Shown: piece after piece, positions 22,799-34,474 of the stretch
Layout: each line of letters begins with the position of its first letter
How positions within the stretch are numbered: position 1 is the stretch's first letter
From: Phymatolithon calcareum
Taxonomy: Eukaryota; Rhodophyta; Florideophyceae; Hapalidiales
Reading direction: 5' to 3'
Assembly (NCBI GenBank): GCA_977006965.1
Contig: OZ345369.1
Location: forward strand, 1,612,001 to 1,676,000
Length of the DNA stretch: 64,000 bases
Position numbers and translations under genes: made by a program
Notes under the pieces: generated by a model
What the model saw: only the letters and a program-made list of their open reading frames with translations
Databases searched by the model: none
What the model was told of the DNA's origin: nothing

Positions 22799-22816
22799 CT
22801 GACTGGGCCCATAACC
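22799..22816 (-). other. PBS of B2, half tRNA-iMet type
   Basis: The minus-strand GGTTATGGGCCCAGTCAG immediately follows the LTR end CCAACAACA. Confidence 0.85.
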
Positions 22817-23259
22817 TGTTGTTGGAGGTTATGGAGGAGATGAGGTGAAGGAAAAAGTTTGGTTGGAGTGAATTGGTTGAGTTGAAGATGAGTCGTGAGT
22901 GAATGAGTTCCTTGGTTTATTCACTTGGCGGACCTCAGGTCAAGACTATATAGACCCGAGAACACAACCAGACTTGATCAAAACCCTAATTGACGACGGA
23001 GACACACTAACCCTAAACAAATTTGTCATAATATCATATGACACGTGTAACATGAAAAATCAAGAATCATCTACTGAGTGAGGGGAGTATGATTATCATA
23101 CTCTTATCATACTTTGACACGTGTCACTGCCAATCTTCTTGATTCAAGGTTCTGAGACACTTTGACATTCGACTTGACAAGTGTACACGTGTAACGAGAT
23201 CATACCTTGATATTGAAGTGTGTTTGCGACTAGAGCTCCAAGAAATCACACTTCCAACA
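22817..23259 (-). repeat. LTR class B/C, 5' LTR of B2 composite
   Basis: This is 443 bp, TGTTGGAAGTGTG to CCTCCAACAACA on the minus strand. TTGAC at 23260-23264 is the target duplication matching 17086-17090. Confidence 0.92.
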
Positions 23260-23277
23260 TTGACTGGGCCCATAACC
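23260..23277 (-). other. PBS of D, half tRNA-iMet type
   Basis: The minus-strand GGTTATGGGCCCAGTCAA. The composite element inserted right at its downstream edge, so the PBS and the D leader are now 6.2 kb apart. Confidence 0.85.
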
Positions 23278-23750
23278 TGTTCTTGGAGGTTAGCGAGGAG
23301 ATGAGGTGAAGGAAAAAGATTTGTTGGAGTGAATTGCTTGAGTAGAAGATGAGTTGTGAGTGAATGAGTTCCTTGGTTTATTCGCGAGGTCAAACTCAAA
23401 TCCTGATTATATAGACTTGAGATCGTGTCCGAACTTGATCAAATGTGCGTAGATAGCATTTTAACGACGGGGAACTTAATTTTTTGTGATTACCTTTGCA
23501 ATTGTGTGTCATAATCTTATCACATCGTATGACGCGAATTCTATACAAAAATTCATCATTTTTGATACTGAGTACGGGCGTATGCTTATCATACTCCAAT
23601 CATGTCTTGACAAGTGTCTTGGCCAATATTGATACTTCTGAGTCTCCAGACGTGTTGTTAAACTTCTTGACACGTGTACACGTGTACCGAGATCATACTT
23701 TATATTGAAGTGTGTTGCGAATAGAGCACAAAGCAATCACACTTCCAACA
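23278..23750 (-). repeat. LTR class E, 5' LTR of D
   Basis: This is 473 bp on the minus strand, TGTTGGAAGTG to CTCCAAGAACA. It has the class E AAATGATGAATTTTTG stretch, TATATAATC, and AATAAACCAAGGAAC. To its right, GGTTC (23751-23755) starts the RNase H fragment E on the opposite strand, so D appears to have inserted into E. The left partner flank was not found. Confidence 0.88.
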
Positions 23751-24230
23751 GGTTCCAGTCGGGTAGACAGACGCGGATTGGGAGGATGTCGTGAGACAAC
23801 GCGATCGACAAGTGGCAATGTGTTCCTTCTTGCAGGGGGAGCCATAAGCTGGCGGTTAAGAAAGCAAACAATCGTCGTCACATCAACATGCGAAGCGGAG
23901 TATATCGCTTCGTGTGCCGCCGCCAAAGAAGCTGTCTGGCTATCACGACTTATCGCGGATATACAAGGTCTCGACAAGCCCAGTATATTAAATATGTACA
24001 CCGACAGTCAAAGCGCCATAGCCGTCGGTAGAAACGCTGCGATCGCTCAGCGCAACAAACACATCGACATACGGTACCGCTACGTACGAGATGTTGTTGC
24101 AACGGGCAAGCTGTCTATCAAGTACTGTGATACGGAGTCCATGGTCGCTGATGCACTGACCAAGGCGCTGGACCGTGTAAAGACTGTCAAGTTCGCACAA
24201 GACATGGGTCTATGCCCGATTAAGTCGTAG
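23751..24230 (+). pseudogene. E RNase H C-terminal fragment
   Basis: It starts inside the first RNase H motif (a mutated version of GYTDADWAGC) and is open from about 23760 to the stop at 24228. It keeps LLAGGAISW, TCEAEYIAS, YTDSQSAI, HIDI and ADALTKAL, ending LCPIKS. RT and all upstream domains are absent. The polypurine tract is degraded (GATGAAGTGAGAG) before the LTR at 24252. Confidence 0.85.
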
Positions 24231-24251
24231 TGTCCCTCGATGAAGTGAGAG

Positions 24252-24693
24252 TGTTGGAAGTGTGATTGCTTGGAGCTCTAGACGCACCACAGTTCAATAT
24301 CTAGTATGATCTCAGTACAAGTGTACACGTGTCAACGAGTTTGACAACATGCCTGGATTCATCGAGATAATAATATTGGACAAGACACGTGTCAAAGTTT
24401 GATTGGAGGTATGATAAGCATACCCCCGTACTCAGTATCAAAAATGATGAATTTCAGTATAGAATACGTGTCATACGATATGACAAGATTATGATACAAA
24501 ATTACTAGTGTAATTACAATAATTTGGTTCACCGTCGTCAAAGTGCTATCATAGCACATTTGATCAACTTCGGACCCGATCTCAAGTCAATATAATCAGG
24601 ATTTGAGTTCTACCTAGCGAATAAACCAAGGAACCATTTCAACTCAACCAAACTTTTCTTTTCTTCTCATCACTTCCCTAACCTCCAACAACA
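24252..24693 (+). repeat. LTR class E, 3' LTR of E
   Basis: This is 442 bp, TGTTGGAAGTG to CCTCCAACAACA. It holds the CACGTG palindromes, the AAAAATGATGAATTTCAG stretch, an AATATAATC TATA-like box near 24590 and AATAAACCAAGGAACC near 24629. It directly abuts F at TGCAT (24694-24698). Confidence 0.9.
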
Positions 24694-26011
24694 TGCATGG
24701 GGTGGACTTCGGTGAAACGTATGCCCCAGTCGTCAAGTTCACCTCCATCCGTATCCTACTTGCAACTGTTGCAGTCCATGACTTGGAACTTCATCAAATG
24801 GATGTTGTGACAGCATTCTTGCATGGCGAGCTCGGTGAAGACATATACATGGATGTTCCGGCCCGATTTCGAGATCCCGAGCGTCCCAACCTTGTTTGCA
24901 AGCACTTGAAGGCCCTATACGGTGTGAAAAAAGCTCCTCGACAATGGCATGCAAAGATTGACAAGTTCCTCATCGACGAGCTTGGATTCTCGAGTAGTCC
25001 CAATGATCCATGTCTAATTCCATCATGATCATCGACCTGTACGTGGATGACTTGCTGATTGCCGGGAACGACACTTCTGCCATTATGTGGATCAAGGGGG
25101 AGCACCAGAGATTCGAGATGAAGGATCTTAACGGAGCCAGCTTGTGTCTTGGACTTGAAATCCGAAGAAATCGAAAACTTCGGACTCTCCATCTCTCACA
25201 GTCGGTGTACGCTCAGTCCGTCTTGGAACGTTTCGGAATGGAAAACTCAAAACCAGTACCAACGCCAATGGAGTCCAGTCACAAGAACTTCGCAGTTGGA
25301 GAGATCGATATCACCGAGTCTGTGTCAGACCAAGTCCCGTATCGTCCTGCTATCGGAAGCCTCATGTATTTGATGGTGGGCACTCGGCCAGACATATCGG
25401 ACTCGGTTGGCAAGTTGTCTTCATTCTGCGAAAAGCCTCTCCAACGTCACTGGATGGCTGTCAAGCGTGTTCTTCGCTATATCGCGGGTACTCGGTACCA
25501 TGGCATTCTTTTCGGCTCAAATCGCAAGTTGGTACCATTCGGCTACACAGACTCGGATTGGGCAGGATGTGGAGAGACTCGTCGTTCTACAAGTGGTTAT
25601 GTGTTCTTACTCGCAGGGGGAGCGATAAGCTGGCGTTCGAGGAAGCAGACTATCGTGGCAACCTCAACATGTAAAGCGAAATACATCGCGTCATGTGACG
25701 CCGCCAAGGAAGCCGTATAGTTATCTCGCCTCATCGCCGTCGTTCACGGTCTCGTCAAGCCAGCTCGCATGACTCTGTACACCGACAGTCCGAGTGCGAT
25801 GGCGACGGGGAGAAACGCTGCCATCACTCAGCGAAACAAGCACATCGACATACAATATCACTATGTACGCGATGTTGTTGCCACCGGGAAGCTGAACATC
25901 AAGTATTGCGAGACGAACTTGATGGTCGCCGACGAATTGACCAAGCCGCTTGATCGCATTAAGACGGCCAAGTTCGCACAAGACATGGATACATGCGACT
26001 TGAAGTCCTAG
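24694..26011 (+). pseudogene. F RT-RNase H, 5' truncated and broken
   Basis: It begins at the RT motif MHGVDFGETYAPVVKF. It contains MDVVTAFLHGEL, KKAPRQWHAK, a break at 25016-25028 where about 20 nt around LYVRHK are lost, YVDDLLIAGND, then RNase H with DSDWAGC. TAG at 25718-25720 replaces Trp (EAV then stop then LSRLIA). The end (ATGRNAA, VADELTKPL, DTCDLKS) is open to 26011. E2 has the same TAG. Confidence 0.88.
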
Positions 26012-26032
26012 TGTCCCTCGATCAAGGGGGAG

Positions 26033-26473
26033 TGTTGAAATTGTGAAGCTTGGAGCTCTCGTCGCATCACAATTCAATATCAATGTTTGATCTCGGTACA
26101 CGTATACAAGTATCAAGTCGAAAGTCAAAGTGTCTCGGAACTTGTATTCATAAAGCTTGGCGGTGACAAGTGTCAAAAGTGTGATAAGAGTATGATAATC
26201 ATACTCCTCCACTCAGTAGATAATTTTTGATTTTTTCATGTTACACGTGTCATATGATATTATGAAAAATTTGTTTAGGTTTAGAGTGTCTACGTCGTCA
26301 ATTTGGGGTTTGATCAAGTCTGGTTGTGTTCTCAGGTCTATATAGTCTTGACCTGAGCTCCGCCAAGTCAATAAACCAAGGAACTCATTTACTCACAACT
26401 CAACTTTTCCTCAACCAATTCTTTCCAACAAAACATTTTCATTCACCTCATCTTTTTCCTACCTCCAAAAACA
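26033..26473 (+). repeat. LTR class B/C, 3' LTR of F
   Basis: This is 441 bp, TGTTGAAATTG to CCTCCAAAAACA, preceded by GATCAAGGGGGAG. The TATA region is CTCAGGTCTATATAGTCTTG near 26333. It abuts G at GCTGT (26474-26478). Confidence 0.9.
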
Positions 26474-26776
26474 GCTGTGTGGCTATCAAGACTTATCGCA
26501 GATATCCAAGGTCTCCAGAAGCCCACTCAAAAGACTTCGTATGCCGACAGTCAGAGTCCAATCGCAACAGGGAGGAACGCAGCCATCATTCAACGCAAAA
26601 AGCATACTGACATCCAATATCACTACGTTCGTGATGTTGGTGCAACAGGAAAGATCTCGATTAAGTACTGCAATACTGAGTCCATGGTTGCTGATGCACT
26701 ACACAATCCACTCGATCGAATCAAGACAGACAAGTCCGATCAAGAGATGGGAGTATGTAAGCAAATGGCGTTGTGT
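26474..26776 (+). pseudogene. G RNase H C-terminal fragment
   Basis: It starts at VWLSRLIADIQGLQKP and ends EMGVCKQMALC, so it is family C. The second Asp motif is present (YADSQSPIATG) and the final motif is changed (VADALHNPL). This is about 100 codons, open. Confidence 0.85.
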
Positions 26777-26794
26777 GCCTCGATCAAGGGGGAG

Positions 26795-27015
26795 TGTTGG
26801 AAGTGTGATTCCTTGCAGCACTAGTCGCAAACACATTTCAATATCAAGGTATGACCTCGGTACACGTGTACACGTTTCAGATCGAAAGTCAAAGTGTCTC
26901 AGAACAATGAATCAAGAAGATTGACAGTGACACGTGTCAAAGTATGATAAGAGTATGATAATCGTATTCCCCCCACACAGTAGATAATTTTTGATTTTTT
27001 TCTGTTACACGTCTC
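26795..27015 (+). repeat. Truncated LTR class B/C, 3' LTR of G
   Basis: It begins TGTTGGAAGTGTG after CGATCAAGGGGGAG. It keeps the U3 half with CACGTG palindromes but stops at GTTACACGTCTC. The TATA box, AATAAACCAAGG block and the end are missing. Confidence 0.85.
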
Positions 27016-27041
27016 TGTTGGAAGTCTATCGTTCTTCAACA
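27016..27041 (+). repeat. 26-bp remnant with LTR ends, before B3
   Basis: It starts TGTTGGAAGT and ends TTCTTCAACA, so it has both LTR termini with the interior gone. It is followed directly by a PBS. It is probably all that remains of the B3 5' LTR. Confidence 0.55.
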
Positions 27042-27055
27042 GGTTATAGGTCCAG

Positions 27056-27625
27056 TCAACGCACCTCAACCACCGCGTTCCATCATCGTCGTCATCATCT
27101 CCGGGGTTCTCTTTCGCCCCCGATCTGTCTCTCTCTGATCTTTCTGCTTGCGTATCCTTGTCAAGAATCGTTGATTCCTGCTCGGCCCGCTTCAGAAGAT
27201 CCTTGTCTCCGATTCTCCTGCTCGCGTATCCTCGTTAAGTGTCTCTGATCCTTACAGGGCCCGCTTCAGGGGATCACTAAGCGTCTTGCAGTGCGCGTTT
27301 CCGGCTGCAAGTTCAGGTGTACCAAAACACCACAAGGGTTTTCCTGTTGCGTATCCTTGTTAAAAATCTTTGATTCTTACTCGGCCCGTTTCAGGATACC
27401 ACAAAACGTCTTGCAGTGCGTGTTGCCGGCTGCAGGTTCAGATGTAGCAGAACGCCACAAGAGGTATACGGCCATTGAGCCATCCCCCGATCAAGGTCAA
27501 GGTCATATTGACTTGAAGAAATTTCTTATACGGGATAGATTGCCTTGATAGTTGACCTTCTGTCGACTCGCAGTGGACTCCCCGAACGGATTTTCGACAA
27601 GAATAGAAGACCCCCACTCCGCAAA
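27056..27625 (+). other. B3 leader
   Basis: The two TCTTGCAGTGCG modules lie at about 27282-27330 and 27410-27460. The region ends TTATACGGGATAGATTGCC and GGACTCCCCGAACGG before the gag ATG. Confidence 0.75.
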
Positions 27626-30600
27626 ATGGACAACTCCCAAGGAACGCTGAAGGTCGAAAAGTTAAATGAGACCAATTTCCATGCTTGGAAACAGAAAACT
27701 CAGCTAGTACTATCATTCCGCGAACTCGACGAGTTCATAGAGGACGATCCACCTGCAAGAGATTTCGACGATTTCAAGCTCTGGCGTCGTAATGACAATA
27801 AAGCAAAGGCTATTATCGGTCTCTCGCTTTCAGACGAACATCTCGAGCATGTGCAGGATGTCGAAACGGCCAAAGAAATGTGGACGTCGATTCTCAATAT
27901 CTTCGAACGACACACTCTTTTGAACAAACTGGCCGCTAGACGCAAGTTCTACACTGCCACTATGATCGAGGACAAGAAAATATTGCCCTATACGAACCGC
28001 ATTCGCCAACTCGCATCCACCCTCAAGTCAATGGGTGTCGATATTGACGATAAAGAAATAGCCATGGCTGTATTGAACGGACTTCCCGAACGCTACGACA
28101 GCTTGATAAGTGCACTTGATGCTCTCGGCAATGAAGACGAATCATTCTCACTTGAATTCGTGAAGAGTCGACTACTCCAGGAAGAGCAACGCATGTCAAT
28201 GCGTGTCGAAGCATCAACCGTCAAAGCTGAGACTGCTGCACTTTGCACTGCCAGACGCGATGGAGAACGAATTCGTGACTACTGTGAACATTGTCATCGA
28301 TCTGGACATAGAAGTGTGAAATGTTGGACCAAGTTTCCACACCTTGCTCCTGAAGGATACAAAAATCGGAATGGAAAGCAAACGAAACCAGCTGCATTCC
28401 TGACCGATGAATCGGAACATGTTCGAGTTATGTCCGATTCCGACTTTGTATGCCTGATGATCAAGGTGCGCGATTCTGAGATTTCCGACAAGTCAAAGTC
28501 ATGGATCATTGACTCTGGTAGTACATCGCATATGACGTTCGATCGTTCAATCTTCTGCTCATACACCAAAATGTCTTCAACCGTCGAAATGGGAACCAAA
28601 GCACAGGCCACAATCGCTGGAAAAGGTGATGTCATCATTACGCTTAACGTGAACGGCAAATCGTTAAAACGAAAGCTCAAGGACGTTATGCACATAGCCG
28701 ACTTTGGATACTCTCTATTGTCTGTCTCAAAAATGGATGAGTACGGATATGGTATAACGTTCGAGAACAGCCGTTGCTATGTTAAAGCTCACCATGAAAC
28801 TATCGCAACAGGTACTCTACGCAAAAGTCTCTACTCTCTGGACCTTGCAGATGGAAATAAACTTAACGAAGTTTCCTGTTTCGCGAGCCTACAGCTCTGG
28901 CATGAACGACTTGCGCATGTTGACCACACTGGAATTACCGGAATGGTAAACCATGGGGTGGTGAAAGGTGTAAAGATTGCTCCCAACTCACAGTCCACAC
29001 ATCCATGTAATGGTTGTCTTGCCGGCAAAGGTCATCGTGCTCCGATTCCAAAGTCCAGTAGTTCTCCCTCCACCGCTGTTCTCGATCTCGTACATTCAGA
29101 CGTTCTTGGTCCTATCGACATTCCGTCCGTTGAAGGATCACAGTACTTCATCACATTCATCGATGATCACTCCAAGTGGACCACGGTATTCACCATGCGA
29201 AAGAAATCGGAGACCTTTGAGTGTTTTCAGAAGTTTCACAAGTACGCTGAAACCCATACAGGTAGAAAGCTTAAGCACTTGAACATACAGGACTTCTCGA
29301 AAGCACCAAAGCTCAAAGCAATTAGGACCGACAATGGAGGCGAGTACCTTTCAAACGAGTTCAAGGCATATGTTGCGGAACACGGCATCCATCAACAGCT
29401 CACAGTCGCTTACACCCCACAGCAAAATGGGGTGGCTGAACGCATGAACCGCACACTTCTCAACTTAGTGCGCTCGATGCTCCATCACAGAGGCATCGAG
29501 AAGAAGTTCTGGGCTGAAGCGTTGGCAACTGCTGTGTATGTGCGCAACTGAGTTCGTCACGAGGACTTCCTTCGAACACGACACCCCATCACATATGGAT
29601 GGGTGCCCCTCCAGATTTGGGACACTTGCGCGTATTTGGCGCCAAGTGTTGGTACGTGATTCCGAAGAAGAAAGTGAAGAAACTCGACAGTCGAACTCGT
29701 GAGGCGGTTATGCTGGGATAACCGTTCGCATCAAAAGGGTATAAGCTGTGGGATGCTGACTTGCGGAAAGTGATTGTGTCAAGGGACGTGACGTTCAATG
29801 AATCGGATTGCGGATTCGATGGGACCGAAACCAATGTATCACTTGAAACTCCTCAAATCAAACTGAGTGATGATACGATTGAAGGTATTGTCATTTCGGA
29901 TGTAGATGATAAGAGTATCGAGAAGGACATTGACGAAGGTGAGCAAGCAGATGGTGGAGAACAACCTATATCTCCATCTGGTTCTGACGAAACATCTCCG
30001 ATGATCGCCAAACCCATTCTGCGTAGGTCAGCTCGGGTCTCAAAACCACCCACTGACTTCTGGAACGCTCCGTCGCATACTGCTATGCTGGCCTTCGAGT
30101 CCGTCAACCTTGCATCTGAAATCGGTTTGTCTTCTCATCAAGTGCCTCAGACCTTCAAGGAAGCGACTTCAATTAAAAATGTCGACTTCTGGTCTCCGGG
30201 CATTGAGAATGAACACTCGTCACTAACCCGCAACAACACTTGGAAGTTGGTCACTCGCAAGCCTGGCATGAACGTTCTACCGTGCAAGTATGTCTTCAAG
30301 GTCAAGGATACAGGCCCTAAAGTCCGCATTGTTGCGAAAGGGTTCCGACAGGTGCATGGGGTGGACTACGGTGAAACGTATGCCCCAGTCGTAAAGTTCA
30401 CCTCGATTCGTATCCTACTTGCAACCGTTGCTGTCCATGATTTTGAACTATACCAAAAGGATGTTGTTACGGCTTTCCTGCATGGTGACCTTGACGAAGA
30501 CATCTACATGGAGGTTCCGTCTGGATTTCGTGACCCCAAGCGTCCCAACCTTGTTTGCAAGCTCTTGAAGGCACTATACGGCCTGAAGCAAGCACCGCGA

Positions 30601-31691
30601 CAGTGGCATGCCAAGATCGACAAGTTCCTCATCGACGAGCTCGGCTTCTCAAGTAGTCCCAATGATCCTTGTCTCTATGTCCGGCATAAGTCAAGCAGCA
30701 TCATTATCATCGCGCTATATGTGGATGACTTGCTGATTGCCGGAAACGATACTTCTGCTATTTCGTGGATCAAGGCGGAGCTGAACAAGCGATTCGAGAT
30801 GAAGGACCTTGGAGAAGCTAGTGTTTGTCTTGGACTTGAAATTCGCCGAGATCGCACACTTCGAACTCTTCACCTCTCGCAGTCGGTCTACGCTCAGTCA
30901 GTCTTGGAACGTTTCGGCATGGAGAACTCAAAACCAGCACCAACCCCTATGGAGTCAAGCAACAAGAACACCGGAACCGAAGAAGTCGACATCACCCAGC
31001 TCGTCGATGAACAAGTTCCATACCGTCCAGCCATCGGAAGTCTCATGCACTTGATGGTTGGTACACATCCAGACATCTCGGACTCGGTCGGAAAGCTGTC
31101 TTCGTTCTGCGAAAAGCCTCTGAAACGTCACTGGATGGGCGTGAATCGTGTTCTGCGATATATTGCGGGTACTTGAGATCACGGAATTTTGTTCGGTGGA
31201 AGTGGGAGTTTTGTTCTAATCGGTTACACGGATGCGGATTGGGCGGGATGTGTTGAGACAAGACGGTCCACGAGTGGCTATGTGTTCCTTCTTGCAGGGG
31301 AGCCATAAGCTGGCGTTCAAAGAAGCAAACCATCGTCGCCACTTCAACATGCGAAGCGGAATACATCGCTTCGTGTGCCGCCGCCAAGGAATCTGTCAGG
31401 TTGTCAAGACTCATTGCCGATGTTCAAGGTCTCGAGAAGCCATCCGCCATGACTCTGTACACTGACAGTCAAAGTGCGATCGCGACTGGGCGAAACGCGG
31501 CCATCACTCAGAGGAACAAGCACATAGACATCCAATATCACTATGTTCGTGATGTGGTTGCCACGGGCAAGATATCTATCGAGTATTGCAGTACAGACAT
31601 GATGATTGCAGATGCACTCACCAAGCCACTCGATCGTGTCAAGACGGCCAAGTTCTCACATGACATGGGTATATGCGCGAGGAAGTCCTAG
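27626..31691 (+). pseudogene. B3 gag-pol polyprotein, broken
   Basis: ATG 27626 (MDNSQGTLKVEKL) opens a frame of 642 codons through gag, zinc knuckle CEHCHRSGHRSVKC, protease IIDSGSTSH, pre-integrase and integrase (RTDNGGEY, QQNGVAER) to VYVRN, where TGA and a 1-nt loss follow at about 29549-29558. A further TAA lies near 29718. The linker, RT (YVDDLLIAGND near 30720) and the start of RNase H are open to TGA at 31174 (Arg codon CGA changed). A 1-nt loss in the G run near 31297 shifts RNase H. The end is open to CARKS at 31691. All domains are present, so this copy died by at least five small lesions. Confidence 0.9.
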
Positions 31692-31712
31692 TGTACCTCG
31701 ATCAAGGGGGAG

Positions 31713-32155
31713 TGTTGGAAGTGTGACTGCTCGCTGCTCTATTCGCAACACACTTCAATTTCAAGGTATGATCCTGGTACACGTGTACACGTGTCAAGTC
31801 GAATATCAAAGTGTCTCAGAACGTTGAATGAAGAAGATTGGCAGTGACACGTGTCAGAGTATGATAAGAGTATGATAATCATACCCCTCTCACTCAGTAG
31901 ATGATTCTTGATTTTTTCATGTTATACGTGTCATATGATATTATGACAAATTTGTTTAGGGTTAGAGTGTCTCCGTCGTCAATTAGGGTTTTTGATCAAG
32001 TTCATTGAGTTCTCAGGCCTATATAGTCTTGACCTGAAGTCCGCCAAGTCAATAAACCAAGGAACTCATTCTCACCTATCTCAGCTTCTACTCAACCATT
32101 TTCCTTCAACCAAACTTTTTCTTTCTCCTCATCACTTGCCTAACCTTCTCCAACA
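31713..32155 (+). repeat. LTR class B/C, 3' LTR of B3
   Basis: This is 443 bp, TGTTGGAAGTGTG to CTTCTCCAACA, with a TATATAG box near 32020 and AATAAACCAAGGAAC near 32051. It is preceded by CGATCAAGGGGGAG. Its right neighbour is the A2 leader with no spacer. Confidence 0.92.
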
Positions 32156-32348
32156 AACGGCCTAGAGCCAGCCCTATCTTCAAGAGGTATACGCCCTAGA
32201 GCCATCCCCAGATCAAGCTCCGGGTCACATTGACTCGACGCGAATTTCCTATAAGGGATAGATTGCCTTGATAGTTAACTTCTGTTAACTCGCAGTGGAC
32301 TCCCCGAACGGATCTTCGACAAGATTTCAAGAACCCCCAGTCCAAAAT

Positions 32349-34453
32349 ATGGACAACTCGCAAGGAACGCTGAAGGTCGAAAAACTCACCGAGACCAATT
32401 TCCACGCTTGGAAACAGAAAATTCGTCTAGTACTATCATTCCGCGAGCTCGATGAGTACATCGAGGTAACCCCTCCGGCAAGGGACACAGACGAGTTCAA
32501 AGTCTGGCGTCGACATGAAATGCAGGGTTTGACCAAAGCTTTCACGATGCATTTGAAACCGAGGAAGCTACTGAAATTCCTCCAGCGATCATCAAGGTCG
32601 AGCAGAAACCCAACTATGCCAACATCCGTGAGGTTGCCGTGAAAGCCGAGGACGTTGCAGTGGAGGGTACCGTGGACGAACCAAAAGACAACGGGCATGG
32701 TCAGAACAGTGGCTGTAAAGAAGAATCTATCTCAACTTCTAATGCTGACGCACCTCCTGAGTTAGTCGCGAAACCCATACTTCGTCGATCCACCCGTGTC
32801 TCAAAGCCACCAAGGGAATTCTGGAATACTGGCCCGCATACAGCCATGTTGGTTCTCGAATCAGCCAACTTTGCAACTGAAACTTCTTTGTCTTCTCAAG
32901 AAGTTCCGCAGACTTTCAGAAGCGCCACCTCGAAAGACAACATTGATTATTGGTCCCCTGCGATTGAGAAAGAACACTCATCTCTCATGCGCAACAAGAC
33001 TTGGACATTAGTACCTCGCGAATCCGGTATGAACGTTCTCCCATGCAAATACGTGTTCAAAGTCAAAGACACTGGCCCGAATGCTCGCATTGTCGCGAAA
33101 GGGTTCCGACAGGTGCACGGAGTGGATTACGGCGAAACATATACCCCGGTCGTGAAGTTCACATCAATTCGGATTCTTCTCGCCACGGTGGCAGTTCATG
33201 ATCTCGAACTTGTCCAAATGGATGTCGTCACTGCATTCCTACATGGAGACTTGGACGAAGATATCTACATGGACGTTCCCGCCGGATTTCGCGATCCAAA
33301 GCGTCCTGACCTCGTGTGTTAGCTGTTGAAGGCACTCTACGGGATGAAACAAGCTCCCCGACAATGGCATGCTAAGATTGATGATTTCTTAATCAATGAA
33401 CTCAGATTTACAAGCAGTCCGAATGACCCGTGTCTTTATGTTCGGCACACATCCAAGAGCATTATGATCATTGCATTGTACGTCGATGACTTGCTCATTG
33501 CTGGCAACGACAATGTTGCAATTGCTTGGATGAAGGGGGAGCTTAACCGGCGATCCGAGATGAAGTATCTTGGAAACGCAAGTGTATTCCTCGGATTGGA
33601 GATCCGTCGGGATCGCGATCTCCGAACATTACACCTATCGCAGAAGTCGTACGCGGAAACCGTTTTGAAGCGGTTTAACTTGGAAAATTCGAAACCGGTA
33701 TCAACGCCGATGGAACCTTACAAGAAAACCAGTACCGTGCATGAACTCGACATCACAGATTCTGTTTCATCTGAGGTTCCGTATCGACCTGCAATTGGAA
33801 GCGTCATGTATCTGATGGTTGGAAGTCGGCCGGATATCTCGGATGCTGTCGGAAAACTCTCCTCCTTTTGCGAGAATCCACTGCAAATCCATTGGATGGC
33901 AGTTAAGCGTGTTTTACGGTACATTGGCGGAACTCGTGATCATGGGATTCTATTCGGCAAAGACAGAAGTTTGACTCCAGTGGGGTATAGCGACTCCGAC
34001 TGGGCAGGCTGTCAAGAAACTCGCAAGTCAACAAGTGGATACGTCTTCATGCTTGCAGGGGGAGCAATTTGCTGGCGATCAAAGAAGCAAACCATTGTCG
34101 CGACATCGTCATGTGAGGCTGAATACATTGCTGTATTTGCCGCCGCAAAAGAAGCAGTCTGGCTTTCGCGATTGATTTCCGACATACTTGGTTTCAAGAA
34201 GCCATCTCGCATGCTCATCTTCTCGGACAACCAAGGGGCTATATCATCCACTCAGAAGGAGGCAATTACCCAACGAAACAAACATATTGATATTCAATAT
34301 CACTATGTTCGCGAAGCTGTGGCAACCGAGAAAGTGGAATTCAAGTACTGTCCGACGGAGTTCATGGTCGCTGATGCACTTACGAAACCCCTACGTCGAA
34401 TCAAGGTATTCGAGTTCGTGAAAAAGATGGGATTGCATCCTGCACGTTCGTAA
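32349..34453 (+). pseudogene. A2 gag fragment joined to linker-RT-RNase H
   Basis: ATG 32349 (MDNSQGTLKVEKL) codes about 57 gag codons to VWRRHE, then at about 32519 the sequence jumps to the linker (GFDQSFHD in another frame). Compared with A1, about 1.9 kb (4190-6088) is gone, removing zinc knuckle, protease and integrase. The junction shows a few bases of microhomology (AATGC). Linker and RT are open to TAG at 33320, the same codon as in A1, then open from 33326 to 34453 (YVDDLL near 33479; SDSDWAGC; CEAEYIA; ADALTKPL). A2 and A1 are nearly identical over this part. Confidence 0.9.
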
Positions 34454-34474
34454 GCTTCTTCGATCGAGGGGGAG

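Larger units (their letters stand above)
17091..23259 (-). mobile_element. Composite B2/A3 element inserted in the D primer site
   Basis: It is bounded by two 443-bp LTRs of similar sequence and flanked by TTGAC on both sides (17086-17090 and 23260-23264). Read on the minus strand: 5' LTR, PBS, leader, B2 gag to integrase, an abrupt join near 20391 to the 3' half of A3, the A3 3' LTR (18120-18573), the B2 RNase H end, then the 3' LTR. This suggests that A3 inserted into B2 RNase H and that a deletion then removed the B2 integrase end and RT plus the A3 5' half. Confidence 0.88.
27042..32155 (+). mobile_element. Copia element B3
   Basis: It has a PBS (27042-27055, GGTTATAGGTCCAG, two changes from the others), leader with two modules, a full-length but broken gag-pol, polypurine tract and 3' LTR (31713-32155). 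The 5' LTR is reduced to the 26-bp remnant or replaced by the truncated LTR at 26795. On the right it abuts an A2 leader at AACGG. Confidence 0.85.
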
